DNA of 40,860 nucleotides from Bacillota bacterium (GCA_013314855.1 JABUEW010000028.1:1-40860); one strand, 5' to 3'; counted from the first letter of the stretch, positions 1 to 8,570 are shown. Made by a program: numbers and translations. Notes: generated by a model not told the origin, from the letters alone.

Positions 1-145
1 TACAGGCATGTCTTCATTTGTGACAATGAAAGTTTTATTTTTTAAAACTGATAAACGTCATATGGAATAATCTGGGTACTATGAATGATTTAGGGTAAAA
101 AGTTTGAGTTTTTATGAATAGGTCCTGGATATTCAAAAAGAATAA

Positions 146-174
146 TTGACATATAGCGAGAAATATAATATAAT
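146..174 (+). promoter_or_regulatory. sigma-A type promoter for the AAA+ ATPase gene
   Basis: TTGACA (146-151) and TATAAT (169-174) are both perfect consensus hexamers with a 17-base spacer. The ATPase start codon lies 53 bases downstream of the -10 box. Such a perfect promoter would be strong unless controlled, and an inverted repeat follows immediately. Confidence 0.75.
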
Positions 175-214
175 TTTACTAAATCACAATTTACTAATTT
201 ATGTTTTAGTAAAA
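174..214. promoter_or_regulatory. inverted repeat in the ATPase leader (possible operator or hairpin)
   Basis: TTTTACTAAA (174-183) is repeated in inverted orientation as TTTAGTAAAA (205-214), separated by 21 bases. A third direct copy of the core, TTTACTAA, sits at 190-197. The repeat begins at the last base of the -10 box and covers the expected transcription start, the place where a repressor would block initiation. It could also fold as an RNA hairpin just upstream of the ribosome binding site. No known regulator site was recognised. Confidence 0.4.
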
Positions 215-227
215 TAAGGAGAAGCAT

Positions 228-1616
228 ATGTTTGTTGGTAGAAAACAAGAGTTAAAGAAATTGAACCAAATGTATGAAAGTAATAAATTTGAATTAGCTG
301 TGCTTTATGGAAGACGACGTGTTGGCAAAACTACCCTTGTTAATGAATTTTGTAAAAATAAAAGGGCTATTTATTTTGTGGCTGTTGAGTCCACTGAAAA
401 AGAAAATCTTAAAAATTTGTCAAGGGCTATCTTTGATATAACTATGCCAAACGTAGATATGCCTGTTTTTGATAACTTTGATAAGCTATTTGATTATATT
501 TATACCGTTGCAAAAAATGAAAGAATAATTCTGGTAATTGATGAGTACCCTTATTTGGCTCAGTCATCTCCTGCTGTTTCTTCAATTTTGCAGTCGCATA
601 TTGACAGAAAGTTGAAGGACAGCAAATTATTTTTAATTTTATGTGGTTCATCTATGAGCTTTATGGAATACCAGGTATTAGGTTATAAAAGTCCATTATA
701 CGGAAGGCGTACGGCACAATTTAAGATAAGACCGTTCACATATATTGAGTCTACCGAAATGCTGCATGGTTTTTCGAACGAAGACAAAGCGATTTTATAC
801 GGAGTTACAGGAGGTGTTCCTGAATATTTATCAAGAATTAATAATAATTTAAGTGTAAAAGAAAATATTGTAGAGCTATTTTTAAATTCGTCCGGCAGGC
901 TCTTTGAAGAACCATCAAATCTTTTAAAGCAGGAGCTTAGAGACCCATATACTTATAACGCAATTATAAGTGCTATTGCCGGTGGTGCGAGCAGGCTCAA
1001 TGAGATTGCGGTTAAGGTGGGGATTGAAACCAGTGCGTGCAGTAGTTACTTAACTTCATTAATTGCCTTAGGTTTAGTCAAAAAGGAAATACCAATTACT
1101 GAAGATTTAAGCAGGAAAACCATATATCTATTAGAAGACCAAATGTTTCGTTTTTGGTATAGTTTTGTATTGCCAAATATGAATAGTATTGTTTCCGGTT
1201 ACGGTGACAAAATTTACGATATAAAAATTAAACCACTGATAAGTAGCTATATGGGTGCTGTTTTTGAACAAATTTGTAAAGAGTATTTAATATCCCAATT
1301 GGGAGAGAATAGTTTACCGTTTTTCTTTACTAAGATTGGCAGATGGTGGGGTAACAATAAAAAGCTAATGCGGGAGGAAGAAATTGATATACTTGCCTAC
1401 GATGGCGATAAAGCATTATTTGGCGAATGCAAGTGGGTAAATGCTCTTGTTGATATTGATGTCTTGGATGACCTAATCGGTCAAAGCAAACTGTTTCACT
1501 TCAAAAGCAATTATTTTTACTTATTTGCTAAAATCGGGTTTACGGATAGGTGCATCAAAACAGCAAATGAAAATAACAATGTGAGGCTTATCACCTTTGA
1601 TGAGATGCACAAATAA
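228..1616 (+). CDS. AAA+ ATPase with C-terminal DUF234/PD-(D/E)XK-like domain
   Basis: This is a 462-residue STAND/AAA-like ATPase of the prokaryotic family that carries a C-terminal DUF234 region. The N-terminal third has a Walker A loop (G28-RRRVGKTT, K34) and a Walker B segment (ILVIDEYPYL, D105-E106). A winged-helix-like stretch follows around residues 230-300. Near the C terminus E385-I-D387 and G399-E400-C-K402 reproduce the D...ExK spacing of a PD-(D/E)XK nuclease fold. AGGAGA precedes the ATG at a good distance, and the gene has its own strong promoter. Family members are common in archaea and Clostridia, but their physiological role is not established. Nuclease activity here is inference from the motif. 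Confidence 0.85.
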   Translation: MFVGRKQELKKLNQMYESNKFELAVLYGRRRVGKTTLVNEFCKNKRAIYFVAVESTEKENLKNLSRAIFDITMPNVDMPVFDNFDKLFDYIYTVAKNERIILVIDEYPYLAQSSPAVSSILQSHIDRKLKDSKLFLILCGSSMSFMEYQVLGYKSPLYGRRTAQFKIRPFTYIESTEMLHGFSNEDKAILYGVTGGVPEYLSRINNNLSVKENIVELFLNSSGRLFEEPSNLLKQELRDPYTYNAIISAIAGGASRLNEIAVKVGIETSACSSYLTSLIALGLVKKEIPITEDLSRKTIYLLEDQMFRFWYSFVLPNMNSIVSGYGDKIYDIKIKPLISSYMGAVFEQICKEYLISQLGENSLPFFFTKIGRWWGNNKKLMREEEIDILAYDGDKALFGECKWVNALVDIDVLDDLIGQSKLFHFKSNYFYLFAKIGFTDRCIKTANENNNVRLITFDEMHK

Positions 1617-1641
1617 TGCTGCAATAAATAATACTGCAATA
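1612..1641. repeat. 15-bp tandem duplication over the ATPase stop codon
   Basis: Two adjacent 15-base units (1612-1626 and 1627-1641) match at 14 of 15 positions. The TAA stop of the ATPase gene (1614-1616) lies in the first unit. It belongs to a set of short tandem duplications seen across the window. Confidence 0.8.
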
Positions 1642-1684
1642 AAAAAGGTCTTAAAAATTCACTTCACGGCCAATTAAATTCGCT

Positions 1685-3175
1685 TTACTTATAACTTATA
1701 CTTTTTATCTTTGCAACCATTTGTTTTACTTCCGTTTTAATCTCACCGGTAAGGTAAAGGCTTGCTCCATAAACTGCCATACCTGCCGGCACGAGGATAA
1801 ATAACATTGGAATACTTACAGGTACTACTCTTGTTATTACATATAAAACAAGGCCCATTAATGCTGCAGAGCCGAATATCCTTACGTAGTTGCCGGAGGA
1901 CAAGTGCCACTTAAGAATCTTCCTGCCGCCAAAGAAGGATAGGAGAAAATACAGAAAATAAGCCAGTGCAGTGTTTACTGCGGCTACTTTGTATCCCAAT
2001 GGCCGTATTAATAAAAGGTTTAATGCTATATTAAAGAGGCAGCATAGCAAGCTATTCCTGAATATTACTCCTGTACTGGATGTAAGTTCCCATGCCTTGT
2101 TATTATACTCTGTAAGGCCCAGAAAAAACATACCAATAGATACCCAGATTATAACGCTGCTGCCAACGACATATAATGGATCCAGTATCCTGGAGATTAT
2201 TGAAGATAAAACGCTAATACCTATAACGGCCGGGACAGTAATCAAAAGGAAAAAACGCACAGCACATGACAAAAGTTCTTCGGCTCTGTCTTTTTCATTC
2301 TGTTTCCATGTTTTTAAAATATTAGGATAAACCCCCCTCATAATAGCCAGCAACAGCATACTGAAAACAGAGGAAGCTATCGAATAATTGGCTACATAAA
2401 TACCCACATCAGATGATCCTGAAAGTAACTTTATTATATACCTGTCAGCGTTGTTTAGAAGGCTTAGAGAAAGACTTACACCAACAAGGGGGATACCATA
2501 TTTTATAAACTGTTTCATTATGTTCCGAGAAAATTGTGAGAAGTTGATATATTGGTATATCTTAAGCCGAAAAATGATTACTACAGCTACTGCCGAGTCT
2601 ACAAGAATAATACTTATAACGGCACTATATATGCCAATATTAAAAAATTTGACAAACAGGGTGGTAACTAATAGCTTAAACACTGCCGACAAAACCGACA
2701 ACATCAGGTTTAACCTGATTACTCTTGCCGCACTTAACATAGCAAAAAGGACCTGAGTAATACTATATGTAAGGAACATAAATATGCTTAACAATATAAG
2801 ATATGTAATACCGACATAAAAATATTCTTTTATAAAAAACAATATAATAAGGCTTACGGCAACAACAGAGACAGAAATTGCTGCCCAGGCCACAAATACA
2901 GTTGAGTAAAATGCTTTAATATTCTTTTCTCCTGAAAAATTATTAATATATCTGTAGGCAGACTGAAAAAGCCAGCCTAACAGGAATAAAGCCGTTATAT
3001 TTACTGTAACAACTGCCAGGTTATAGTTACCATATTCTTCTGGTTTAAAAAAGTTTGTGTAGAGAGAAAGAGTTATAATCCCTACTATTCCTTCTATTGC
3101 TTTAGCAGGAAGGTATAAAAAAGTATCTTTTGTCATATTGCTTTTAACTTCGCTGTTTTTTATACTGTTTTCCAT
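1685..3175 (-). CDS. oligosaccharide flippase / polysaccharide biosynthesis protein (MATE-like, Wzx type)
   Basis: An integral membrane protein of about 496 residues with roughly 12-14 hydrophobic helices spread along its length. The first hydrophobic segment has the pattern TLFLYLPAKAIEGIVG-like, followed by a KPEEYGNYNLA motif typical of the polysaccharide transporter family. Such proteins flip undecaprenyl-linked sugar units across the cytoplasmic membrane. A TTG at 3187 is in frame, but the GGGA ribosome site abuts it directly. The ATG at 3175 lies about 12 bases from that site and is preferred. Downstream on the same strand nothing is coupled. Upstream lies the HAD phosphatase gene on the same strand. 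Its wall-polymer substrate may be the one built by TagA and CsaB further right, but that link is inference. Confidence 0.82.
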   Translation of the reverse strand: MENSIKNSEVKSNMTKDTFLYLPAKAIEGIVGIITLSLYTNFFKPEEYGNYNLAVVTVNITALFLLGWLFQSAYRYINNFSGEKNIKAFYSTVFVAWAAISVSVVAVSLIILFFIKEYFYVGITYLILLSIFMFLTYSITQVLFAMLSAARVIRLNLMLSVLSAVFKLLVTTLFVKFFNIGIYSAVISIILVDSAVAVVIIFRLKIYQYINFSQFSRNIMKQFIKYGIPLVGVSLSLSLLNNADRYIIKLLSGSSDVGIYVANYSIASSVFSMLLLAIMRGVYPNILKTWKQNEKDRAEELLSCAVRFFLLITVPAVIGISVLSSIISRILDPLYVVGSSVIIWVSIGMFFLGLTEYNNKAWELTSSTGVIFRNSLLCCLFNIALNLLLIRPLGYKVAAVNTALAYFLYFLLSFFGGRKILKWHLSSGNYVRIFGSAALMGLVLYVITRVVPVSIPMLFILVPAGMAVYGASLYLTGEIKTEVKQMVAKIKSISYK

Positions 3176-3230
3176 ATAATCCGACAATCCCTTTCTATAA
3201 ATGACCTTTCTAATAAATTAATTATATAAA

Positions 3231-3875
3231 TCATTTATTCATATTGGAAATCTTATATATTATATCCACAAGTTCTCGGGGAGTATGGGCGATGAAATCC
3301 GGTTCCCCTTTTATCAGAAGCTCCTCCGAGTCAAAACCCCAGGTTACAGACACTATCTTTATCTTGGATTTTTTACAGGCTTTAATATCCCTGTGTTCAT
3401 CACCGATATAAACTGCCTCATGCTTTTTTATTCCAAGTTTTTTAATTAATTTATTAATGGCTCTGTGTTTATCAAAAAGACCCTTTGACGAGAAAATTTC
3501 ATCAAAAATATCTAAATTTTTATCTTTAAAGAAACGTTCAATATTGGCTATAGAATTAGACGAAATAATAGCAAGCTTAAAACCGGCTTGTTTAAGCTCT
3601 TTAACTCCATCTTCTATACCCTCTATCCAGTTTAGTTCATGAATATGATTTTTTATTTCTTCCTGCATCCTTATGTTCATGGCCGGCAACCGATATAGGG
3701 GTATACCTAGTTTTTTGCACCTTTCTTTTATGGGCATAGTTGAAAACAACCTGAGCTCATCAATGCTTAGTTTTGGCAAACCAAACTCGCCGGCTATATT
3801 ACTTGCCAACCTTATATATAGGCTTGCAGAATCTACAACAGTACCGTCAAAATCAAATATCAAATATTTTATCAA
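3231..3875 (-). CDS. HAD-superfamily hydrolase, phosphoglycolate phosphatase-like
   Basis: A 214-residue soluble haloacid dehalogenase phosphatase. Motif I is DFDGTVVDS near the N terminus, with nucleophile D8 and acid/base D10. Motif II is the serine in AIISSNS, followed by the conserved lysine region. Motif III/IV is YIGDEHRDIKA, giving the Mg-binding acidic residues. The segment between motifs I and II is a small helical cap, as in Gph/PgmB relatives. Substrate cannot be read from sequence; phosphoglycolate or a sugar phosphate are the usual options. It is transcribed on the minus strand toward the flippase gene with a 55-base gap, so the two may share a transcript. A divergent promoter region separates it from nnr. 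Confidence 0.85.
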   Translation of the reverse strand: MIKYLIFDFDGTVVDSASLYIRLASNIAGEFGLPKLSIDELRLFSTMPIKERCKKLGIPLYRLPAMNIRMQEEIKNHIHELNWIEGIEDGVKELKQAGFKLAIISSNSIANIERFFKDKNLDIFDEIFSSKGLFDKHRAINKLIKKLGIKKHEAVYIGDEHRDIKACKKSKIKIVSVTWGFDSEELLIKGEPDFIAHTPRELVDIIYKISNMNK

Positions 3876-4015
3876 AACGCCACTTCCTTATAAAACCAGT
3901 TTATTAAAAATATGTAAAACATCAGGTGGCTTTTCGGGCAACTTATATTGGAAAAATTATAGCATACTTTCCTTTTACTTTACAAGGAAACAGGTTGAAA
4001 AACTTTACAAAAATA

Positions 4016-4044
4016 TTGATACCATTGCATACAAATATTATAAT
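4016..4044 (+). promoter_or_regulatory. candidate promoter for the nnr-alr operon
   Basis: TTGATA (4016-4021) and TATAAT (4039-4044) are separated by 17 bases, about 77 bases upstream of the nnr start. It lies in the 245-base divergent gap between the HAD phosphatase and nnr; nothing else stands out in that gap. Confidence 0.6.
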
Positions 4045-4120
4045 AATTGTAATAAAATTTGATGGTTCTTGAGTACAACTAGCACAGTATTTTAATTTAA
4101 ATTTAAAGAGGGAATGATAG

Positions 4121-5719
4121 ATGCAAGTTGTGACGCCTTCCCAGATGGGAGAAATTGATGCCAGGACTATAAATGAATATGGTATCCCAGGCATAGTACT
4201 TATGGAAAATGCTGCGTTGAAAGTGCTGGATGAGATAGAAAAGATGTTGGGCAGTGTTTCATACAAAAGAATTCTTGTATTTGCAGGAAAAGGGAACAAT
4301 GGTGGAGATGCTTTTGCTGTTGCAAGGCATCTGTTTAATAAAGGAGCAGCAGTTAACGTATATATAATAGCTAATAGAAATTCCATAAAGGGTGATGCAG
4401 CCATTAACCTTGCTATTCTTGATAAAATAGGCCTTGAGCCTGTTGAGATAAAAGAGTTTGATGACACAAAGGAAAGGAACGATAGTAAAGCTGAGCAAAT
4501 TAAACACTTAGAAAATCAACTGGCTTCGGCAGACCTTATAATAGACGGGATATTCGGAACAGGTTTGAAAGGTGAGGTAACGGGAATAGCGGCAGAAATA
4601 ATTAATATGATAAATTCCTCCGGCAAAACAGTTATATCTATTGACATACCTTCAGGAATTGACGGCACGACGGGAGAAGTTTGCGGTACATGTATCAAGG
4701 CCCATAAAACGGTAACCTTTGGGCTCCCCAAGATTGGCCTTATTTTATACCCAGGCTGTGAATATACAGGAGAACTTGTTGTTGCCGACATAAGTATTCC
4801 ACCAAAAGTAATAGACAGTATGGACATTAAAACCAATATAATTGATGAGAGAATGGTATCCCTGTGGATTCCTAAAAGAGCTAAGCAGACAAACAAAGGA
4901 GACTATGGAAGAGTCTTAATAATAAGCGGCTCCAAGGGTATGACCGGGGCAGGCTGTCTTGCAGCACGGGCAGCCCACAGGGCAGGTGCTGGGCTGGTTT
5001 ATCTTGCTGTTCCTGAAAGTCTTTCCACTATTTATGGTGCCTCTTTGACTGAAACTATAACTATTCCTCTAAAAGATGAGGGTAAAGGGTATATCTTATC
5101 TGATAATATCGAATTTCTTGAAAAGCAAATGGAAAGCAAGGATGTAATAGCAATTGGCCCAGGATTATCAATGAATGAGGATACAATTAAGCTTGTTCGC
5201 TGGATTGTTGAAAATTCAACAGTATCCCTGGTATTGGATGCAGATGCATTAAATATAACAGCTCGTGATGTTTCCATTTTGAAGAGGCTTAAAACAACTG
5301 CTGTAATTACCCCCCACCCAGGAGAGATGGCAAGACTTACGGGAAAAAGCATAGAACAGGTACAAAGGGACAGGATTAATACAGCAAAGGAATTTGCATG
5401 TAAATGGGAAGTTATAACTGTACTTAAAGGATTCCGTACAGTAATAGCTTTGCCTGATGGAACAACCTATATTAACCTTACAGGTAATCCCGGAATGGCA
5501 ACTGCAGGTACGGGTGATGTACTTACAGGGGTTATTGCAGGTCTCATGGCCCAAGGAATTGAACCGGGTTTTGCTGCTCCTGCGGGCGTATATATACATG
5601 GGCTGGCAGGAGACATGGCGTCTTTGAAAATTGGTGAGTATAGTCTTACAGCAAGTGACCTGGTTGAGGAAATTCCGTATGCAATAATGAGTCCCTATGT
5701 AATAATGAAAAAAATATAG
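4121..5719 (+). CDS. nnr: bifunctional NAD(P)H-hydrate repair enzyme (epimerase + ADP-dependent dehydratase)
   Basis: A 532-residue fusion that repairs damaged nicotinamide cofactors. The N-terminal YjeF-type epimerase (about 1-215) shows VLMENAA, GKGNNGGDAFAVARHL and DGIFGTGLKG. It interconverts the R and S hydrates. The C-terminal ribokinase-like dehydratase (about 235-525) has KGDYGRVLIISGSKGMTGA, ITPHPGEMARLTG, and GTGDVL with the catalytic aspartate. It removes water from S-NAD(P)HX using ADP. Length matches E. coli Nnr. GAGGG precedes the ATG. The next gene, alr, begins 15 bases after the stop, so the pair is an operon. The nnr-alr-mazEF order is common in Firmicutes. No truncation or missing core motif was seen. 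Confidence 0.95.
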   Translation: MQVVTPSQMGEIDARTINEYGIPGIVLMENAALKVLDEIEKMLGSVSYKRILVFAGKGNNGGDAFAVARHLFNKGAAVNVYIIANRNSIKGDAAINLAILDKIGLEPVEIKEFDDTKERNDSKAEQIKHLENQLASADLIIDGIFGTGLKGEVTGIAAEIINMINSSGKTVISIDIPSGIDGTTGEVCGTCIKAHKTVTFGLPKIGLILYPGCEYTGELVVADISIPPKVIDSMDIKTNIIDERMVSLWIPKRAKQTNKGDYGRVLIISGSKGMTGAGCLAARAAHRAGAGLVYLAVPESLSTIYGASLTETITIPLKDEGKGYILSDNIEFLEKQMESKDVIAIGPGLSMNEDTIKLVRWIVENSTVSLVLDADALNITARDVSILKRLKTTAVITPHPGEMARLTGKSIEQVQRDRINTAKEFACKWEVITVLKGFRTVIALPDGTTYINLTGNPGMATAGTGDVLTGVIAGLMAQGIEPGFAAPAGVYIHGLAGDMASLKIGEYSLTASDLVEEIPYAIMSPYVIMKKI

Positions 5720-5734
5720 AAGGTGAATAAAATA

Positions 5735-6904
5735 ATGGACTATAAACTTAACAGGGCATGGGCTGAAATAAATCTTGACAATATTGCACATAATGTTAGA
5801 GAAATACGAAGAATTGTAAATAAAAGGGCAGAAATAATGGGAGTGGTTAAAGCAGATGCATATGGGCATGGTGCAATGGAAGTTGCAAAAACTCTCCTTG
5901 ACAACGGAGTATCCAGGCTTGCAGTATCAATGCTTGATGAGGCAATACAATTGCGTAAGAAAGGAATTGATGTACCCATATTAATATTGAGTTATACAGA
6001 TCCTGTCAGGGCTGAGGATATTATTGAATATAACGTTACCCAGACTGTTTTCAGCCATGACCTGGCCAATGCTTTATCAAATGCTGCCGTAAGGTTGGGC
6101 CGTAAGGCAAAAATTCATATAAAGATTGATACGGGTATGACGCGGGTAGGATTTATGCCGGGCTATAGTGCGGTAAAAAATGTTGTGGAAATAAGTAAAT
6201 TACCGGGGATTATTATAGAAGGATTATTTACTCATTTTGCTTCGGCTGACGAGAAGGATAAAAGATATACTTACATGCAATTTGAAAGGTTTTTAAGTAT
6301 ATGTACCGAACTTCAAAGGATTGGAGTTCATATACCGGTAAAGCATGTTGCCAATAGTGCAGCTATAATTGAATTTCCCGAGATGCACCTGGATATGGTG
6401 AGGCCGGGAATTATTTTATATGGGTTTTATCCTTCATCAGAGGTGGACCAAGAAAAAATCAGACTAATACCTGCAATGACATTAAAAGCTAATGTAATAC
6501 TTGTTAAGGATGTTGAAAATCATACTCCGGTAAGCTATGGAAGAGTTTTTACTACACAGCGTAAGAGTAAAATAGCAACTATACCTATAGGATATGCAGA
6601 CGGTTATTCCAGGCTTCTTACAGGCAAAGCCAAAGTTTTGATTAATGGGGAATTTGCACCTGTTATAGGTACAATATGCATGGACCAGTGTATGGTGGAT
6701 GTAACAGATATAAAAAGTAATGTAAAAGTAGGTGATGAGGTAGTCCTGTTCGGCAAACAGGGCGGGAAAGAAATAAAAGTAGAGGAACTGGCGTCCCTTA
6801 TAGGTACTATTAACTATGAGGTGATAAGCGTAGTGGGGAAAAGGATACCAAGGGTATACTTGCAGGGAGGGGAAATCTACAATGTGCTGAATTACCTTAT
6901 ATAG
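5735..6904 (+). CDS. alr: alanine racemase
   Basis: A PLP-dependent enzyme that makes D-alanine for peptidoglycan. With the ATG at 5735 the protein is 389 residues, close to the 388 of the Geobacillus enzyme. The PLP lysine is K39 in GVVKADAYGHG. The catalytic tyrosine is in PVSYGRVF (about Y268), and IGYADGYSR, GTICMDQCMVDVT and the C-terminal VVGKRIPRVY motif are present. A GTG at 5723 is in frame, but the AGAAGGTG ribosome site overlaps it and lies 9 bases before the ATG, so the ATG is preferred. It follows nnr closely in the same operon. The 150-base gap to mazE holds a separate promoter. Confidence 0.96.
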   Translation: MDYKLNRAWAEINLDNIAHNVREIRRIVNKRAEIMGVVKADAYGHGAMEVAKTLLDNGVSRLAVSMLDEAIQLRKKGIDVPILILSYTDPVRAEDIIEYNVTQTVFSHDLANALSNAAVRLGRKAKIHIKIDTGMTRVGFMPGYSAVKNVVEISKLPGIIIEGLFTHFASADEKDKRYTYMQFERFLSICTELQRIGVHIPVKHVANSAAIIEFPEMHLDMVRPGIILYGFYPSSEVDQEKIRLIPAMTLKANVILVKDVENHTPVSYGRVFTTQRKSKIATIPIGYADGYSRLLTGKAKVLINGEFAPVIGTICMDQCMVDVTDIKSNVKVGDEVVLFGKQGGKEIKVEELASLIGTINYEVISVVGKRIPRVYLQGGEIYNVLNYLI

Positions 6905-6937
6905 TAATAATCTTCAATAAGATAATAATATTTTAAT

Positions 6938-6967
6938 TTGACCCGATAGTATTGTAGAATATATAAT
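6938..6967 (+). promoter_or_regulatory. candidate mazEF promoter
   Basis: TTGACC (6938-6943) and TATAAT (6962-6967) are spaced by 18 bases in the alr-mazE gap. The antitoxin start is about 88 bases downstream. This would allow mazEF to be expressed apart from nnr-alr. No inverted repeat of the kind bound by an RHH antitoxin was obvious at the site. Confidence 0.6.
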
Positions 6968-7054
6968 TATGGTGTATTATAAGATATATAATGGAGAATG
7001 CAAATATTTATCCTGTAAAACCGGCTGTACATACCTGGGAGTGGGGGGGTAATT

Positions 7055-7330
7055 TTGGCTGAGTCACGTAAAATATTAATCAGTCTTCCGGAACAGCTTC
7101 TAAAGGAAGTAGATTCTATAGTCTCAATAGAAAAAACCAACAGAAGTGAATTTGTACGGAGGACAATACAGCTTTATATAAGAGAAAGAAGGAAGATTGA
7201 AGTAAGGGACAGGCTCAAAAAAGGTTATCAGGAAATGGCTGAAATAAATATAAGATTGTCTGAAATATGGTTTGAAGCGGATAACGACTTGCAGCAAAAA
7301 TATGAAGAAAGGCTCGGGGAGTTGGAGTAG
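7055..7330 (+). CDS. mazE: ribbon-helix-helix antitoxin, EndoAI/MazE type
   Basis: A 91-residue small protein with an N-terminal RHH DNA-binding fold: ILISLPEQLLKEVDSIV forms the strand and first helix, and NRSEFVRRTIQLYIRER the second helix. Its charged C-terminal half is the expected toxin-binding tail. It resembles B. subtilis EndoAI (YdcD). The start is TTG at 7055, preceded by a run of G residues that can serve as the ribosome site. The toxin gene begins 3 bases after its stop, the standard antitoxin-first arrangement. By analogy it neutralises MazF and may repress its own promoter; neither is shown by sequence alone. Confidence 0.9.
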   Translation: MAESRKILISLPEQLLKEVDSIVSIEKTNRSEFVRRTIQLYIRERRKIEVRDRLKKGYQEMAEINIRLSEIWFEADNDLQQKYEERLGELE

Positions 7331-7333
7331 GAA

Positions 7334-7684
7334 GTGGTGATTAGAAGAGGAGATATATTCTATGCAGACCTAAGTCCTGTTGTTGGTTCCGAGCAGGGTG
7401 GCGTTAGGCCTGTATTAGTAATCCAAAATGATATTGGAAATAAATTTAGTCCAACCATTATTGTATCGGCAATAACTTCACAAATTAACAAGGCAAAGCT
7501 ACCGACGCATGTTGAGATAAGTGCAAAAGAGTATGGGCTCCAAAAGGATTCAGTAATACTTCTTGAACAGTTAAGGACTATTGATAAAAAAAGGCTTAAG
7601 GAAAAAATAGGCCACCTGGACGATAAGTTGATGGAGCAGGTGAATGAGGCGTTATACATAAGTTTAGGGCTGGTTGATTTATAA
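7334..7684 (+). CDS. mazF: mRNA interferase toxin MazF/EndoA
   Basis: A 116-residue endoribonuclease, the same length as B. subtilis EndoA. The N-terminal segment ([20 protein letters not shown], then [10 protein letters not shown]) is nearly identical to that protein. The catalytic residues of the Bacillus enzyme, R25 and T48, fall at the same numbers here (GGVR25P and SAIT48SQ). B. subtilis MazF cuts RNA at UACAU; the same specificity is likely but not proven. Two GTG codons (7334 and 7337) are possible starts; GGAG at 7324-7327 suits either. The gene is tightly coupled to mazE and followed by a membrane-anchored protein gene 23 bases on. Confidence 0.95.
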   Translation: MVIRRGDIFYADLSPVVGSEQGGVRPVLVIQNDIGNKFSPTIIVSAITSQINKAKLPTHVEISAKEYGLQKDSVILLEQLRTIDKKRLKEKIGHLDDKLMEQVNEALYISLGLVDL

Positions 7685-7707
7685 ATGATATGGGAGGGAC
7701 ACAAAAG

Positions 7708-8358
7708 ATGAGGTTTTTTGAAAATCTTAAAAATAAGGGGAGATACCTTTATATTTGTGTATTGATAATAGTTTTTAGTTTGCTGTTAGTACATACTGTA
7801 AGTGGTATAGGTTCTGAACCTGGAAGCGATGAAGACCCATTAGTTACAAAAAGTTATATAGATTCTGAACTTGATAAATTTGCTTCTGAAGTAAATTCCA
7901 AAATTAACCTGCTTAAGTCCGAGTTAAAAAAATCCAAAAGTGATGAGGCTGTTGAAGCAATAGCTGCCAAATTATTTGAATTAGTCAAAAATGTAGACGA
8001 TTTAAATAAGCAAATTGAGGAGTTCTCAAAATATGCAAAATTTGAGGTTGTTGAGTTGGAACCAGGACAGAAAATAATACTGGGCGATAGTGCCGAAGTA
8101 ATTCTAAGGGCTGGTAAAGCGCTTGCTATAGCAGGAGAAAAAGGTGACGGACTGGCTGACATTACAACCGACAGTAAGAACAATAATCTGGTTACAGAGG
8201 ATATAGTACCCTTAAATCACTTGCTTTTGGTATCTAGAGATGACGGAAGGGGAATAAAGGCCGTAACCAAGGTATGGGTACTTGTAAAGGGCAATTATAG
8301 AATAGAAGGAGTAAATGAAGACACGGCAAGTAAGGATAACAAAGCCGAAACGGAATAA
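7708..8358 (+). CDS. conserved hypothetical, membrane-anchored coiled-coil protein
   Basis: A protein of about 216 residues with a basic N terminus and one hydrophobic helix (YLYICVLIIVFSLLLVHTV), so it is a signal-anchored or secreted protein. Residues of about 40-105 are rich in heptad-like Leu/Ile/Lys/Glu and should form a coiled coil. The C-terminal part contains LEPGQKIILGDSAEVILRAG and PLNHLLLVSRDDGRGI, a small beta-rich region that I recall from uncharacterised Firmicutes proteins. An ATG at 7690 is in frame, but GGGAGGG lies just inside that extension and sits 9 bases before the ATG at 7708, so 7708 is chosen. It follows mazF with no terminator between them. Function is unknown. Confidence 0.78.
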   Translation: MRFFENLKNKGRYLYICVLIIVFSLLLVHTVSGIGSEPGSDEDPLVTKSYIDSELDKFASEVNSKINLLKSELKKSKSDEAVEAIAAKLFELVKNVDDLNKQIEEFSKYAKFEVVELEPGQKIILGDSAEVILRAGKALAIAGEKGDGLADITTDSKNNNLVTEDIVPLNHLLLVSRDDGRGIKAVTKVWVLVKGNYRIEGVNEDTASKDNKAETE

Positions 8359-8398
8359 TTGCCTGTCTCCTCATTGCTCGTTGTTATTATAATTTGAA

Positions 8399-8426
8399 AA
8401 TACCCGCCTTTGAAAAGGCGGGTATT
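8399..8426. terminator. hairpin terminator between convergent genes
   Basis: AATACCCGCCTT (8399-8410) pairs perfectly with AAGGCGGGTATT (8415-8426) around a four-base loop. It lies 41 bases after the coiled-coil protein gene. A short T stretch follows it on the minus strand but not on the plus strand, so it may mainly stop transcripts from tagA. Confidence 0.7.
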
Positions 8427-8450
8427 ATAATAGGTAGAAATATTCAACTA

Positions 8451-8546
8451 CCAGCCACTAAAGTGGCAGGTTTGTACGACGCCTGCATTTGCTTTAGTCG
8501 ACTTTCAGTCAAAAATATAACCCCTGCACTTTAGTACAGGCGTCGT
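8451..8546. repeat. compact multi-hairpin element, possible IS200/IS605-derived or other miniature element
   Basis: Several small palindromes are packed into 96 bases between convergent genes. GCCACT/AGTGGC forms a hairpin at 8454-8467, extended by CC/GG. AGTCGACT and GACT-TTC-AGTC lie at 8496-8510. CCTG-ACT-TT-AGT-CAGG forms a third hairpin at 8523-8540. The outer arms ACGACGCCTG (8476-8485) and CAGGCGTCGT (8537-8546) are a perfect 10-base inverted repeat. No coding potential is visible. Subterminal imperfect hairpins without an ORF resemble palindrome-associated elements mobilised by IS200/IS605 transposases, but the family is not identified. Confidence 0.45.
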
Positions 8547-8570
8547 TAAGATATAATTTTGTTAATTATG

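Noticed and set aside
1-45. Short open frame at the left edge ending in TAA, possibly the tail of an upstream gene
   Set aside because: Only 14 codons are visible and nothing in them is recognisable.
3943-4467. Minus-strand open frame of 174 codons overlapping the start of nnr
   Set aside because: Lies opposite a clearly conserved enzyme, has no ribosome site or recognisable domain, and reads as a shadow frame.
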